Shown: positions 4,602 to 5,069 of the stretch, piece after piece
How the letters are laid out: each line of letters opens with the position of its first letter
Numbering within the stretch: position 1 is the first letter of the stretch
NCBI GenBank assembly: GCA_902492855.1
Contig: CABUMU010000132.1
Location: 1-5,069, forward strand
Length of the DNA: 5,069 nucleotides
Direction: 5' to 3'
DNA from: an uncultured Collinsella sp.
GTDB lineage: Bacteria; Actinomycetota; Coriobacteriia; Coriobacteriales; Coriobacteriaceae
Notes under the pieces: generated by a model
What the model saw: only the letters and a program-made list of their open reading frames with translations
Told to the model about the DNA's origin: nothing
Databases searched by the model: none
Made by a program: the position numbers and the translations under genes

Positions 4602-5069
4602 CGACGAGAACGCTTGCGCAAGACGAGAGCAATGCCAAGCACTGCGGCAGCTGCAACCAGCAATCCCAAGACCAGCGTGAGGGTCGAGTCGCCAGCGCGA
4701 GGCAGCGAGCCGTCCTTCGAAGTCTTCTTAGCGGTCGTCGTGACGGTGGTCGTGGTGCTGCTCGACTGGTCGTTGCCACCCGTCTGGCTGCCGCCAGGCT
4801 GATCGCCGCCACCCGGCTGCGAAGGATCGGTGGGTTCCGTCGGATCCGGAGTACCGGGATCAACCGGATTCTCCGAATTCTCCTTGCGCTGGATCCAGAC
4901 CTGGCAACCATAGAACGGGTTGGCGGTACCAAGGCACAGACCCTGGTTGGTCACCGCAAAGGTGCGCAGACCATGGTTATACGGATCGTTAAAGCCATTG
5001 GTCGTCAGCGTCGTAAAGTTCACGCCGTCCTCGGTCACATACATATCAAAGCCGCGCTCGGCATCGCGC
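4598..5069 (-). CDS. C-terminal part of a cell-surface protein with an LPRAG sorting-like signal (partial)
   Basis: The reading frame stays open to the window edge, giving 156 visible residues ending at TAG (4600-4598). The protein starts upstream, outside the window; the Met at 5044 is internal. Visible parts in order: the end of a folded domain with FDMYVTEDGVNF, NDPYNHGLRTFAVT and LGTANPFYGCQVW, which looks like the last blade of a repeat or beta-propeller-like surface domain I cannot name; a Pro/Asp/Thr/Gly-rich stalk with a Thr run (about 5-fold TTTT/TTT); then LPRAG (codons at 4705-4691), a hydrophobic span of about 22 residues (TLTLVLGL to IALVL) and the tail RKRSRR. The last three elements form a cell-wall sorting signal, although the usual Thr of LPxTG is Ala. 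The inferred location is the cell wall or membrane surface. The substrate or ligand is unknown. Confidence 0.8.
   Translation of the reverse strand, partial: RDAERGFDMYVTEDGVNFTTLTTNGFNDPYNHGLRTFAVTNQGLCLGTANPFYGCQVWIQRKENSENPVDPGTPDPTEPTDPSQPGGGDQPGGSQTGGNDQSSSTTTTVTTTAKKTSKDGSLPRAGDSTLTLVLGLLVAAAAVLGIALVLRKRSRR

Noticed and set aside
4613..4622. CTTGCGCAAG palindrome just after the yolD-like stop, as a terminator.
   Set aside because: It is a 10-bp palindrome with no real loop and no T-tract, within the coding sequence for the basic tail of the surface protein.

Overview
The window is a stretch of high-GC bacterial chromosome. It most resembles the Actinomycetota, and within them the Coriobacteriia (a Collinsella-like gut bacterium). 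The case rests on GC-rich third positions, an actinobacterial-style long glucose-6-phosphate isomerase, a Gram-positive UmuC-like polymerase paired with a YolD-like protein, and a surface protein with a sortase-type tail. The genus is an inference from general likeness, not from a search.

Layout from left to right. (1) 35-1729, minus strand: pgi, a complete glycolytic isomerase with a strong Shine-Dalgarno sequence and a small hairpin in its leader. (2) 1730-1928: intergenic, holding the tentative pgi promoter, a pair of interleaved inverted repeats, and a long imperfect hairpin with a T-tract that probably terminates the next gene. (3) 1929-2453 (possibly to 2504), minus strand: a short, degenerate protein resembling only the N-terminal nucleotide-binding half of iron-containing alcohol dehydrogenases. 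(4) 2505-2677: a divergent intergenic region with a near-consensus promoter (TTGACG, 17 bp, TATTAT) and two LexA/DinR-type SOS boxes. (5) 2678-4183, plus strand: a Y-family DNA polymerase of the UmuC/YqjW/UvrX type. (6) 4176-4601, plus strand: a YolD-like protein overlapping the polymerase stop by 8 nt, so the two form a translationally coupled SOS operon. (7) 4598-5069, minus strand: the C-terminal end of a surface protein with a Thr/Pro/Gly-rich stalk and an LPRAG sorting-like signal, cut by the window edge. It converges on the YolD gene, and the two stop codons share the four bases CTAG.

The most coherent system here is the damage-inducible mutagenesis cassette. LexA is inferred to repress the promoter at 2604-2632, and on DNA damage the polymerase and its YolD-like partner would be made together in coupled translation. 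In Gram-positive bacteria YolD-like proteins recur beside UvrX/YqjW-type polymerases and have been proposed as counterparts of UmuD. No umuD-like gene is seen here. Two features look unusual: an insertion in the polymerase's C-terminal (little-finger) region, and an intrinsic terminator for the opposing surface-protein gene written inside the yolD-like coding sequence as a 13-bp perfect inverted repeat. I see no RNA genes, CRISPR arrays or complete mobile elements.
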